64,000 nt of DNA from Aliigemmobacter aestuarii (GTDB lineage Bacteria; Pseudomonadota; Alphaproteobacteria; Rhodobacterales; Rhodobacteraceae). The notes beneath the pieces were generated by a model. The model had not been told where the DNA came from and searched no databases. It worked only from the letters and a program-made list of their open reading frames with translations. Shown here in pieces: positions 9,569-17,616 of the stretch (position 1 is the stretch's first letter; each line of letters opens with the position of its first letter). The position numbers and the translations under genes were made by a program. The stretch spans positions 1,364,001 to 1,428,000 of the forward strand of contig NZ_SSND01000001.1 of NCBI RefSeq assembly GCF_004799285.1. The letters run 5' to 3'.

Positions 9569-9689
9569 CGCGCAGTCGCGCGCCCTTCCGTCCTGCCCGC
9601 CGCCTTCACGGGCGACCGCGCCGCAGTTGACCGCAAAGGGCCGTGGGGCTATCCCCTCGGCAGCGCGGCAGCCTGCAAGGACAAGACAC

Positions 9690-10304
9690 TTGGCCATCCA
9701 TCTGCATCAGAACGACCTGCCCGACGGGCTGGACCTTGGCCCGGTCGTGGCCATCGACACCGAAACCATGGGCCTTGACCCGCGCCGCGACAGGCTGTGC
9801 GTCGTCCAGTTGTCCGCAGGCGATGGTAATGCGCATCTGGTGCAGATCGCCCGCGGCCAGACCCGCGCGCCCAATCTGGAACGGCTGTTGGCCGACCCGG
9901 ACATGTTGAAGCTGTTCCACTTCGGTCGCTTTGACATCGCGGCGCTGAAACGGGCTTTCGGGGTGACGACCGCGCCGGTCTGGTGCACCAAGATCGCATC
10001 GAAACTGGTGCGCACCTTCACCGACCGGCACGGGCTGAAATACCTTCTGATGGATCTGGTCGGCGTGGACGTGTCCAAGCAGCAGCAGACGTCAGACTGG
10101 GGTTCGGAAACCCTGACCGAGGCACAGAAGGACTATGCCGCATCGGATGTGCTGTATCTGCACCGGCTGAAGGCGGAACTTGAGGCGCGGCTGATCCGCG
10201 AAGGCCGGATGGATCTGGCGCAAAGGTGCTTTGACCACCTTCCCACGCGGGCCGAACTGGACCTTCTGGGCTGGGGCGACGAGAATGACATCTTCCACCA
10301 CTGA
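9690..10304 (+). CDS. rnd: ribonuclease D, short form
   Basis: 3'-5' exoribonuclease of the DEDD family, acting in tRNA and structured-RNA 3' maturation. The exonuclease motifs are visible: Exo I AIDTETMGLD (residues 21-30, Asp23 and Glu25), Exo II FHFGRFDIAAL (76-86, Asp82), and Exo III DYAASDVLYLHRL (148-160). The 204-residue length covers the catalytic domain only; the HRDC domains of the enterobacterial enzyme are absent, as is usual in Rhodobacterales. The start is TTG 9690, supported by AAGGA eight bases upstream; no ATG gives a better start. Its end overlaps the start of kdsD by 20 bases. Confidence 0.88.
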   Translation: MAIHLHQNDLPDGLDLGPVVAIDTETMGLDPRRDRLCVVQLSAGDGNAHLVQIARGQTRAPNLERLLADPDMLKLFHFGRFDIAALKRAFGVTTAPVWCTKIASKLVRTFTDRHGLKYLLMDLVGVDVSKQQQTSDWGSETLTEAQKDYAASDVLYLHRLKAELEARLIREGRMDLAQRCFDHLPTRAELDLLGWGDENDIFHH

Positions 10305-11265
10305 TTTCCTCGCCACGGGTTTCCTTGCCACCGGCCGCCGCGTCATTCGCCGCGAGGCCGAGGCGCTGGCCATGCTGGCCGATCATCTTGGCGACAGTTT
10401 CGCGCAGGCGGTCGAGATGATCCTTGCCGCAGAGGGCCGGGTGATCGTCTCGGGCATGGGCAAGTCGGGTCATATCGCGCGCAAGATCGCCGCCACGCTG
10501 GCCAGCACGGGCACGCCCGCGCAATTCGTCCATCCGGCCGAAGCCAGCCACGGCGACCTTGGCATGGTGCTGAAGGGGGACGTGGCGCTGGTCCTGTCGA
10601 ATTCGGGGGAAACCCCGGAACTGGCCGACATCATCGCCCATACCCGGCGCTTTTCCATCCCGATGATCGGGGTGGCGGGGCGCGAGGGATCGACCCTGCT
10701 GCGGCAGGCGGATGTGGCGATCCTTCTGCCGCCCGCGCCCGAGGCCTGCGATCAGGGGATCGTGCCGACGACCTCGACCACGATGACGCTGGCACTTGGC
10801 GATGCGCTGGCAATCGCGCTGATGGAACACCGGGCCTTCACGCCGGAACATTTCCGCGTCTTCCATCCCGGCGGCAAACTGGGCGCAAGGCTGGCGCGCG
10901 TGCGCGACCTGATGCACGACGACCTTCCTCTGGCCACCGCCGACACCCCGATGAGCGAAGCCTTGCTGACGATGACGCAAAAGGGCTTTGGCGTTCTTGG
11001 CGTGGTCGACGAAAGCGGCCATCTTCGCGGGGTAATCACCGATGGCGACCTTCGGCGGCACATGGACGGGCTTCTGTCCCACAGGGTGGCCGAGGTCATG
11101 ACCCCGAATCCACGGACCATCGGCCCCGATCAGCTTGCCGAAAAGGCCGTCGCCGTGATGAACGAAAAGAAGATCACATCGCTTTTCGTGGTGGCACCCG
11201 GAACGGACGCGGCCCCGCTTGGCCTGATCCATATCCACGATTGCCTGCGCGCGGGCGTGGCCTGA
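10285..11265 (+). CDS. kdsD: D-arabinose-5-phosphate isomerase (KdsD/KpsF)
   Basis: Converts D-ribulose 5-phosphate to D-arabinose 5-phosphate, the first committed step toward Kdo for LPS and for Kdo-linked capsules. The SIS domain spans about residues 45-185 with VIVSGMGKSGHIARKIAATL, a conserved FVHPAEASHGDLGM stretch carrying the active-site His region, and LSNSGETPEL. Two CBS domains fill residues 205-326 (RDLMHDDLPL..., then EVMTPNPRTI...). The 326-residue length is the family norm. The start is ATG 10285 inside the end of rnd. The lptC gene follows after four bases. Whether it serves LPS only or also the glycan loci on either side cannot be told; the related KpsF has the same fold. Confidence 0.92.
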   Translation: MTSSTTDFLATGFLATGRRVIRREAEALAMLADHLGDSFAQAVEMILAAEGRVIVSGMGKSGHIARKIAATLASTGTPAQFVHPAEASHGDLGMVLKGDVALVLSNSGETPELADIIAHTRRFSIPMIGVAGREGSTLLRQADVAILLPPAPEACDQGIVPTTSTTMTLALGDALAIALMEHRAFTPEHFRVFHPGGKLGARLARVRDLMHDDLPLATADTPMSEALLTMTQKGFGVLGVVDESGHLRGVITDGDLRRHMDGLLSHRVAEVMTPNPRTIGPDQLAEKAVAVMNEKKITSLFVVAPGTDAAPLGLIHIHDCLRAGVA

Positions 11266-11269
11266 TCCG

Positions 11270-11875
11270 GTGGCCCGGTTCGACAACACCCATTCCCGGA
11301 TCGTGGCCTGGCTCAAGGTCATCCTGCCCCTCGCGGCGCTTGCCATCCTGTCGTCGCTTTTCCTGATCTCGCGCCGGATCGACCCCGAGGCGGCGATCCC
11401 CTATGCCGATGTCGACGTGGCCGAACGGCTGCGCGAACCGCGGATGACCGCACCCACCTATTCGGGGCAGACATCCGACGGCGCCGCGATCGTCGTCAGT
11501 GCCAGCGAGGCGCGGCCCGATCAGGGCGAAGGCGCGGGTGCCGCTGGCCTTCAGGCCGAACTGACCACACCCGACGGAGCCAGCACCAGGTTCGAGGCGG
11601 CAACAGCGCGGGTGACGCCCGACCGAACGGTTTTGTCGCTTGAGGGCGGTGTGCGCATCGCCTCGTCATCGGGATACGACCTGACGACCGACAGCCTGAC
11701 CGCCGCGCTTGACCGCACGCGGTTCGAAAGTGCGGGAGCCGTGCAGGGAAGCGGCCCGATCGGGACGCTGACAGCGGGACGGATGGTCCTGACACAAGAG
11801 CCGGGGCGCCCGCAGTCTTACGTTCTTGTTTTCACCGACGGCGTGAAGCTGATATACCTGCCGCCATCACCATGA
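11270..11875 (+). CDS. lptC: LPS export protein LptC
   Basis: Inner-membrane bitopic component of the Lpt bridge that passes LPS from the LptB2FG transporter to LptA. One transmembrane helix lies at about residues 14-33 (WLKVILPLAALAILSSLFLI), followed by a periplasmic beta-jellyroll domain with the weakly conserved repeats typical of LptC (FEAATARVTPDRTVLSLEGGV, then a second similar strand set). The 201-residue length fits. The start is GTG 11270, four bases after the kdsD stop. The order kdsD-lptC-lptA-lptB is standard for the family and supports the call despite low sequence conservation. Confidence 0.88.
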   Translation: MARFDNTHSRIVAWLKVILPLAALAILSSLFLISRRIDPEAAIPYADVDVAERLREPRMTAPTYSGQTSDGAAIVVSASEARPDQGEGAGAAGLQAELTTPDGASTRFEAATARVTPDRTVLSLEGGVRIASSSGYDLTTDSLTAALDRTRFESAGAVQGSGPIGTLTAGRMVLTQEPGRPQSYVLVFTDGVKLIYLPPSP

Positions 11876-11891
11876 TCCCGCCGAGTTTCCG

Positions 11892-12383
11892 ATGCATCCC
11901 GTCCTGAAAGCCTTTTGCCTGATCTGCGCGCTGTCCTCTCCGGTGGCGGCGCTTGCGCAGGGCGCGACGGTGGCCTTCGGCGGGCTGAAACAGGATACCT
12001 CGCTGCCCGTCGAAATCTCGGCCGATCAGCTTTCGGTCAATCAGGCCGACGGTTCGGCCACCTTTGCGGGCAACGTCCTTGTGGGCCAGGGCGAGATGCG
12101 CCTTTCGGCCGGATCGGTCCGGGTCGAATACGGGCAGGACGGCAAGTCGATCACCCGGTTGCACGCCACCGGCGGCGTGACGCTGGCCAATCGGACCGAG
12201 GCCGCGGAATCGCGCGACGCGGTCTATACAATCGCCACGGGCGAGGTCGTGATGACCGGCGATGTGATGCTGACCCAGGGGCAAAGCGCGCTGTCGGGGC
12301 AGAAACTGGTCATCGACCTCAAGGCCGGAACCGGGGTCATGGAAGGGCGGGTTCAGACGATCTTTGTTCCCGGCGGAAACTGA
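11892..12383 (+). CDS. lptA: LPS transport periplasmic protein LptA
   Basis: Periplasmic bridge protein whose beta-jellyroll units stack between LptC and LptD. A Sec signal peptide covers residues 1-22, ending ALAQ/GA. The mature part has the OstA/LptA core: LPVEISADQLSVNQADGSATFAGNV (shown in part), then GQGEMRLSAGSVRVEY and SRDAVYTIATGEVVMTGDV. The 163-residue length is typical. The stop overlaps the start of lptB (TGATG), which couples translation of the soluble bridge to the ATPase. Confidence 0.9.
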   Translation: MHPVLKAFCLICALSSPVAALAQGATVAFGGLKQDTSLPVEISADQLSVNQADGSATFAGNVLVGQGEMRLSAGSVRVEYGQDGKSITRLHATGGVTLANRTEAAESRDAVYTIATGEVVMTGDVMLTQGQSALSGQKLVIDLKAGTGVMEGRVQTIFVPGGN

Positions 12384-13141
12384 TGGCGCGCCCGGACCTG
12401 ACCGTGACCGATGGCAACGCGGGCCTGCATGTGCGGGGCCTGCGCAAAAGCTACAAGCGCCGCCCGGTCATCCGCGACGTGTCGATGCACCTCAACCGGG
12501 GCGAGGTCGTGGCGTTGCTTGGCCCGAACGGATCGGGCAAGACGACCTGCTTCTATGCCATCGCCGGGCTTATCACGCCCGAAGGCGGGCAGGTCCTGAT
12601 CGACGGGCGCGACGTGACGGCGCTGCCCATGTATCGCCGCGCCCGGCTCGGCATCGGCTATCTGCCGCAGGAAGTGTCGATCTTCCGCGGCCTTTCGGTC
12701 GAGGACAACATCCTGGCCGTTCTGGAAATCGCCCAACCCGATCGCCACAAGCGCCGTGAACGGCTTGAGGAACTGCTGAGCGAGTTTTCCATCACCCATC
12801 TGCGCCGTGCACCCGCGCTGGCGCTGTCGGGCGGGGAACGCCGCCGGGTGGAAATCGCCCGCTGTCTGGCGGCCGACCCGAAGTATCTGCTGCTGGACGA
12901 ACCCTTTGCGGGGGTCGACCCGATCGCCGTAGGTGAAATCAGGCATCTGGTGGCCGATTTGAAGGGCCGCGGCATCGGCGTCCTGATCACCGACCACAAC
13001 GTTCGGGAAACGCTGGAAATCGTCGATCGGGCCTACATCCTGCATGACGGCCATGTGCTGATGTCCGGCACGACGGATGAAATCGTGCGCGACGAAACCG
13101 TGCGCCGGGTCTATCTGGGCCAGAACTTCCGGATGACCTGA
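12383..13141 (+). CDS. lptB: LPS export ABC transporter ATP-binding protein LptB
   Basis: ATPase that powers LPS extraction with LptF and LptG, which are not in this window. Walker A is GPNGSGKTT (residues 47-55), the Q-loop is YLPQEVSIF (93-101), the signature is LSGGERRRVEIARC (148-161), Walker B with D-loop is YLLLDEPFAGVDP (168-180), and the switch His is in LITDHNVRETL. The 252-residue length fits. The 235 bases that follow hold no rpoN: in many proteobacteria rpoN lies between lptB and hpf, and here it is missing, as in other Rhodobacterales. Confidence 0.93.
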   Translation: MARPDLTVTDGNAGLHVRGLRKSYKRRPVIRDVSMHLNRGEVVALLGPNGSGKTTCFYAIAGLITPEGGQVLIDGRDVTALPMYRRARLGIGYLPQEVSIFRGLSVEDNILAVLEIAQPDRHKRRERLEELLSEFSITHLRRAPALALSGGERRRVEIARCLAADPKYLLLDEPFAGVDPIAVGEIRHLVADLKGRGIGVLITDHNVRETLEIVDRAYILHDGHVLMSGTTDEIVRDETVRRVYLGQNFRMT

Positions 13142-13182
13142 GGCAGCCTGTCGCGCAGCGTGACGATTGCGTGACGATCCTG

Positions 13183-13212
13183 TTGACAAATGCCCCCCGC
13201 CTGCCGCCAAAT
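13183..13212 (+). promoter_or_regulatory. possible promoter upstream of hpf
   Basis: A perfect TTGACA (13183-13188) is followed 18 bases later by CCAAAT (13207-13212), a weak -10. It lies in the 235-base gap before hpf, where a promoter independent of the lpt operon would be expected. The weak -10 keeps this tentative. Confidence 0.3.
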
Positions 13213-13327
13213 GAAAGAGATGCGTGCGTATTTCGCCTTGATCCGGACTGCGGCCCGGGCAGCTTTCTGCCCCCGGAATCGGTCGATCCGGCCTTTCAAG
13301 GCTCCAGAAAAAATCAACCGGCTGGTA

Positions 13328-13346
13328 ACCCTGCATGCCGCAGGGT
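13328..13346 (+). promoter_or_regulatory. stem-loop in hpf leader
   Basis: Seven-base arms ACCCTGC and GCAGGGT enclose a five-base loop (ATGCC), 30 bases before the hpf start. There is no T-tract, so it is more likely an mRNA leader structure than a terminator. Confidence 0.4.
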
Positions 13347-13376
13347 GCTCCATGCCGTAATCGCGAAGGAGGAGCC

Positions 13377-13952
13377 ATGCGTTACCAGATCAGTGGAAAA
13401 CAGATCGATATTGGTGAGGCACTTCAGACCCACGTCAAGGCCGAGCTTGGCGAGGTTGTCGAAAAATACGCACAACGCCCGACCGAAGCGATCATCGTCT
13501 TTTCCAAATCGGCGCATGAATTCATCTGTGAAGCGACCATCCACCTGTCGACCGGCCTGAACGTGGCCGCGAAGGGCCATGCGAACGAAATCTATGCGGC
13601 CTTCGAATCCTGCCGCGAAAAGATGGACAAGCAGCTCCGCCGTTACAAGCGCCGCCTGCGGGACCATCATCGTGACCGTACGGCACCGGTTGAATTCGAT
13701 GCCGGTTCCTCTTATATCCTCGCCCCGACCGAGGAGCCCGAGGATGCAGATGCCGCGACGCTCCAGCCGATCGTCATCGCCGAGATGGAGACGAAGATTC
13801 CTTCGATCACCGTCGGCGAGGCCGTGATGCAGCTGGAGCTTGGCGGGCAGCGCATGCTGGTGTTCCGCAACGAAGGACATGGTGGGGTCAATGTCGTGTA
13901 TCGTCGTGATGACGGAAACATCGGCTGGATCGACCCGCGCAACAGCAAGTGA
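13377..13952 (+). CDS. hpf: ribosome hibernation promoting factor, long form
   Basis: Binds the 30S decoding region in stationary phase and, in the long form, drives dimerisation into 100S ribosomes. Residues 1 to about 100 are the HPF/YfiA domain (MRYQISGKQIDIGEALQTHV, RYKRRLRDHH). A variable linker follows, and about residues 128-187 form the C-terminal dimerisation domain (SITVGEAVMQLELGGQRMLV, NVVYRRDDGNIGWIDP). The 191-residue length marks the long form. A strong Shine-Dalgarno, AAGGAGGAG, lies just before ATG 13377. It is followed by ptsN after 32 bases, the usual linkage. Confidence 0.92.
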   Translation: MRYQISGKQIDIGEALQTHVKAELGEVVEKYAQRPTEAIIVFSKSAHEFICEATIHLSTGLNVAAKGHANEIYAAFESCREKMDKQLRRYKRRLRDHHRDRTAPVEFDAGSSYILAPTEEPEDADAATLQPIVIAEMETKIPSITVGEAVMQLELGGQRMLVFRNEGHGGVNVVYRRDDGNIGWIDPRNSK

Positions 13953-13984
13953 CGCCGGATTGAGGCGCGGGAAAACGTGATCTG

Positions 13985-14449
13985 ATGGACCTTTCCAAAG
14001 TTTTGATTCCCGGCGCGGTTCGCGTTGTCGGTCAGTTGACCAGCAAGAAGCGCCTCTTCCAGGAACTGGGAGAGGTCGCCGCTCAGGCGCACGGGATCAA
14101 TGCCGCGATGGCGATCGACGTGCTTCAGGAACGCGAAAGCCTTGGCCCCACCGGTGTGGGCCACGGCATCGCCCTGCCGCACGGCCGTCTGGAAGACCTC
14201 GATCACATCATCGGCGTGTTCCTGCGGCTGGAAAAGCCGCTGGACTACGATTCGGTCGACCGGCAGCCGGTCGATCTGGTGTTCGGCCTGTTCGCCCCCA
14301 AGGATTCGGGCGTCGATCACCTGAAGGCGCTGGCTCTGGTCAGCCGCACGATGCGCGATCCCGCGATCACCGCAACGCTGCGCGCCAACAACGACCCGGC
14401 CAAGCTGCACGCGATCCTGACGGAAAACCGCACACCCCAAGCTGCCTGA
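13985..14449 (+). CDS. ptsN: PTS IIA-like nitrogen regulatory protein PtsN
   Basis: EIIA-Ntr protein, the end of the PtsP-PtsO phosphorelay, which regulates potassium transport, carbon/nitrogen balance and stress responses by protein contact. The phosphorylated histidine is His66 in GVGHGIALPHGRLE (57-70). The 154-residue length and the position after hpf are typical. The start is ATG 13985. The gene ends convergently against the NodH-like gene, with a 58-base gap. Confidence 0.92.
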   Translation: MDLSKVLIPGAVRVVGQLTSKKRLFQELGEVAAQAHGINAAMAIDVLQERESLGPTGVGHGIALPHGRLEDLDHIIGVFLRLEKPLDYDSVDRQPVDLVFGLFAPKDSGVDHLKALALVSRTMRDPAITATLRANNDPAKLHAILTENRTPQAA

Positions 14450-14473
14450 AACGGGCGGCCTGAAACCTGAAAC

Positions 14474-14491
14474 GCATGGCCTGAACCATGC
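14474..14491. terminator. small hairpin between ptsN and convergent gene
   Basis: Perfect six-base arms GCATGG and CCATGC with a six-base loop, in the 58-base convergent gap. There is no T-tract, so terminator function is weakly supported. Confidence 0.3.
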
Positions 14492-14507
14492 CGGCGCGAT
14501 CCGGCGG

Positions 14508-15908
14508 TCAGCCGGTGACGTCGGATGCGGCGCCGAACCCGAAGGCCATGTAATCGCGCTGATAGGCATCGCGCGCGGCATCCTCGACCGCGCGGTCCAC
14601 TATCGCGGCAAGGCCCTGCAGGGACGGGTCATCCGCATTCAGGGCCGGGGGTGCCACCCCGACCTCGGCACTGAGCCAGGCAAGCCCCTCGGCAAGGCGC
14701 CCTTCCCGCAGGACGGCATCGGGGCCGTGAAAGCCCGCAAAGCCCTGCAAGCCCGCGGCCTGCGTCGCGATCGGCGCGTGCAGCTTGACCGCCGTCTGGT
14801 TTGAAACGGCCATCTTGCAGAACCGCAGGAAATCCAGAAAACCCGCCTGCTGCGCCTCGGTCGGGGCGTCCGGGGGTGGAACATTCATCCGATAGGTCTT
14901 TTCCATCGCGATCCGCACATCGGCAAGGCCCTGCCCCGCCTGCATGTGGCGCCAGACCCGCCAGGCCCGCGCCACGGGATGCGAAATCACGGTGAAGCTG
15001 CGGTGCGGCAGATGGGACCGCTTCCACTGGCGCAGGGTCTTTTGCACGAAATCGCGCTGCACCCCGCCCGCGCCAACCCGTGAAAGCCAGTCGATCACGA
15101 TGGCCTCGGGCCCGCCGCGCAACGGCATGTAAATGAGCGGCGCCCCGGCGGCGGCCACGAAACTCGGGATGGCGGCCGACCGGCGAGGTTCGAAGTTCGG
15201 CGTCCGGGCCAGATTGAAACGGTCAAGCCGGGCAAGCGCCTGTTCCATCTCGTCGGGGTTCAGGACCTTGTCGCCGATCTCTTCGGGGTTTTGCTTTTTC
15301 AGCGTCTGGTCCGGCGCGGCCAGCGCACCTTCGACCCCAAGGAACCGCGCAAGTCCATTCAGGACATCGACATCCTGAATATCCTCGTAGTCGATGTAGA
15401 AGGCCGTCTGCCCGGTGACCTGCAATCCGTGCAGAAGCCGGATCTGGAACTCCTGCAGATCCGCCAGATGCCGTTCGAATTCCGCCGCATCGAAAGGGAC
15501 ACGGGCGGATTTCAGGTTCTTCGCATTGGTCAGCTTCCACTGGCCGGTGTTCTGCGCGATCTTCCAGGACACATAGCTTTCCACCGGATTGCGGGTCAGG
15601 ATGATCTTGGCACAGGCCGGATCGTTCAGGACCATGTCGCAGACGCGAGGGTCGTGATCGTGGAAATAGCGAAAGCCCGCCAGCCCTTCGGTCGCGGCGC
15701 GCATCCTGTCCAGCATCGCCGCCGGGTCGCGGGCACGGGCGGCCATGTCCATCCCGAACATCTCGGTCTGGTCCTTGCGGCCGATGAAATGGGGGTTGAA
15801 CACCTCGCCGTGGCAGGTCACGCCGGGCATCGCGTTCAGGTTCGCCTCAAGGAAGTTCGACCCGGTGCGCATTTCGGCGAACATCACGAAACTGGTGAAC
15901 AGTGTCAT
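14508..15908 (-). CDS. NodH-like sulfotransferase with second degenerate half, 466 aa
   Basis: Predicted PAPS-dependent sulfotransferase of the kind often named nodulation protein NodH in Rhodobacterales. The N-terminal half has the PAPS loop in FAEMRTGSNFLEANLNAM (residues 10-27) and the 3'-phosphate motif IILTRNPVESYVSWKIAQ, followed by FYIDYEDIQD. From about residue 255 a second sulfotransferase-like half starts (LIYMPLRGGPEAIVIDWLSR) and includes FTVISHPVARAWRVWRHM, which resembles a 3'-phosphate motif with the basic residue replaced. This suggests an internal duplication with a decayed second site. The start is ATG 15908, seven bases after the GT14 stop, so the two are one operon. Confidence 0.75.
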   Translation of the reverse strand: MTLFTSFVMFAEMRTGSNFLEANLNAMPGVTCHGEVFNPHFIGRKDQTEMFGMDMAARARDPAAMLDRMRAATEGLAGFRYFHDHDPRVCDMVLNDPACAKIILTRNPVESYVSWKIAQNTGQWKLTNAKNLKSARVPFDAAEFERHLADLQEFQIRLLHGLQVTGQTAFYIDYEDIQDVDVLNGLARFLGVEGALAAPDQTLKKQNPEEIGDKVLNPDEMEQALARLDRFNLARTPNFEPRRSAAIPSFVAAAGAPLIYMPLRGGPEAIVIDWLSRVGAGGVQRDFVQKTLRQWKRSHLPHRSFTVISHPVARAWRVWRHMQAGQGLADVRIAMEKTYRMNVPPPDAPTEAQQAGFLDFLRFCKMAVSNQTAVKLHAPIATQAAGLQGFAGFHGPDAVLREGRLAEGLAWLSAEVGVAPPALNADDPSLQGLAAIVDRAVEDAARDAYQRDYMAFGFGAASDVTG

Positions 15909-15915
15909 CAGCGGG

Positions 15916-17616
15916 TCACTTCACCAGATAGGGGCGACCGCGGCGGGCCGGGCCTTTCGGCCGCGTATCATCGCCCACCGGGAAATCACCCATCAGCGTG
16001 GGCTGCATGCCCTGATTGCGCAGGTTCTGAAGGAACTGGCCAAAGCCTGCCAGGTCGGTCATGCAGGGCGCCTCGGTCAGGCGACGCGTGGCGCGCGGGC
16101 TGATCTCGTCGACGATGGTCTGCAAGGGTTCCATCGGGTTGTCGACGAATTCGGCCAATGTCCAGATCCGCACCCGCGCCTTTGATTCCAGCGCCCGCAG
16201 GACGTTCAGGTGTTCGGCCTCGACCTTCTGCAGATACGCGGCCTCGCGCCGGATCTCGCCGAAATTCCGGTTCGACTTGAACAGCGGAATCGCCCAGGCG
16301 CCCGAGATGACCGAGATCTGCGCGTTCGGGTCGCGCGCCAGGAATTCGCCGATCCGCTGCGCATCGCGCGGCCCGAACTGGAAACACTGCCGTTCGCCCC
16401 GCGTGTTCCAGATCAGGTTGCACAGAAAGCTTTTCGGGTTGTAGTCGCGCAGGCTGGCACTGTCGGACATCGCGCCGTTATAGATCGTCTCGCCGCCGGC
16501 GTAATGAACCCGGTCGGGTCCGAACAGATGTCCATGCACGCGGGTTCCGGCCACCTTGCCAAGCCAGATCTCGAAATTCTCGAACAGTTCGGCGAAGCCT
16601 TCGAAAACCGAATAGGGCGCGGCGGTCTTGCCGTTCTCCCAATCGAGGTTCGGAAACCGGCTTTGCATGTAAAGCCCGCCGCGCCCCTTGGTCCGCCGCT
16701 CCACCGCCTTGGCGAAAAGCCGGTCGATCTTTCCGGGATTGGGTTCGGCCGCCGGGGCCGAACCGCCCTCGGGCGACAGGAAGGCACCATAAAGCTTGTC
16801 CGCGTCCGGCCAGATCTTGCGCGCCACAAAGCAATCCGACCGCCGCAGAAGTTGCAGGTGGTCATCATAGAAGATGTGCGGCTTGCCCTGGAAATCGAAC
16901 TTGGACAGCGTCAGAGACCGGCTTTCCACAGTGCTGGACACAAGGCGCACCAGCGTCTGGAAATAGCTTTCGTCCGGAATCCAGACCCGCTTGAAATAGC
17001 GGTCATGGGCCGGGCGTTCCGGATCGTCGAGGATCGCCGACAGCGTCTGACGGGTCAGGCACCACCACTGGCTGCCCAGGTGGGGCACGATCCCGTCCGG
17101 GATGCGCCGCTTGAACCCGATCTGACGTTGCAGGCGGACATAGCCATCGAACAGCCGCCGCTGCCTGCGCCAGGAAAACGGAAAGCGCAGCGTGAACCGT
17201 TCGATGTTCAACCCGCCGATCGTCCAGCCGACATCCTCGGTCGTGACGCTTTCGATGAAATCGGTGCGCGGGCGTTCATCCAGGTAGGCCACAAGCTCGG
17301 ACACCGGACGCAGCGGCAGGCAGGACCCCGAGGCAAGAAACACATGCCTGACATCCGCGAATTCGCGCAGCATGATGGTCGAGGCCGCCTGCGTTGCCGC
17401 CACGATCCCCCAGGTGCCCCATTCGCAGGCGAAACGGGCGGAAAAGCGGATATTTTCCAGATCGGCCAGATCGGCCATCAGCCCGTCATAGGCCTGCCGC
17501 TTCACGCGGGCATCGACGTGGATCACCACCGGGCAACCCGACGTCGCCCAATGGCGCGCCACCTGCGCGGCACGGTCCAGCGCGGTGTGGCACAGCATGA
17601 CAAATCCCACCGTCAT
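15916..17616 (-). CDS. core-2/I-branching-type glycosyltransferase (GT14) with extra C-terminal domain, 566 aa
   Basis: Residues 1 to about 260 match the GT14 beta-1,6-N-acetylglucosaminyltransferase-like family: MTVGFVMLCHTALDRAAQVA, VVIHVDARV, FLASGSCLPLRPVSEL, SQWWCLTR and WIPDESYFQTL are characteristic. Bacterial members add sugar branches to surface glycans. About 300 further residues form a separate domain (LYMQSRFPNLDWENG, HGHLFGPDRVHYAGG, ISVISGAWAIPLF) of no known activity; I recall it as the DUF5928 type but cannot check. The start ATG overlaps the stop of the upstream GT2 gene by four bases. Confidence 0.75.
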   Translation of the reverse strand: MTVGFVMLCHTALDRAAQVARHWATSGCPVVIHVDARVKRQAYDGLMADLADLENIRFSARFACEWGTWGIVAATQAASTIMLREFADVRHVFLASGSCLPLRPVSELVAYLDERPRTDFIESVTTEDVGWTIGGLNIERFTLRFPFSWRRQRRLFDGYVRLQRQIGFKRRIPDGIVPHLGSQWWCLTRQTLSAILDDPERPAHDRYFKRVWIPDESYFQTLVRLVSSTVESRSLTLSKFDFQGKPHIFYDDHLQLLRRSDCFVARKIWPDADKLYGAFLSPEGGSAPAAEPNPGKIDRLFAKAVERRTKGRGGLYMQSRFPNLDWENGKTAAPYSVFEGFAELFENFEIWLGKVAGTRVHGHLFGPDRVHYAGGETIYNGAMSDSASLRDYNPKSFLCNLIWNTRGERQCFQFGPRDAQRIGEFLARDPNAQISVISGAWAIPLFKSNRNFGEIRREAAYLQKVEAEHLNVLRALESKARVRIWTLAEFVDNPMEPLQTIVDEISPRATRRLTEAPCMTDLAGFGQFLQNLRNQGMQPTLMGDFPVGDDTRPKGPARRGRPYLVK

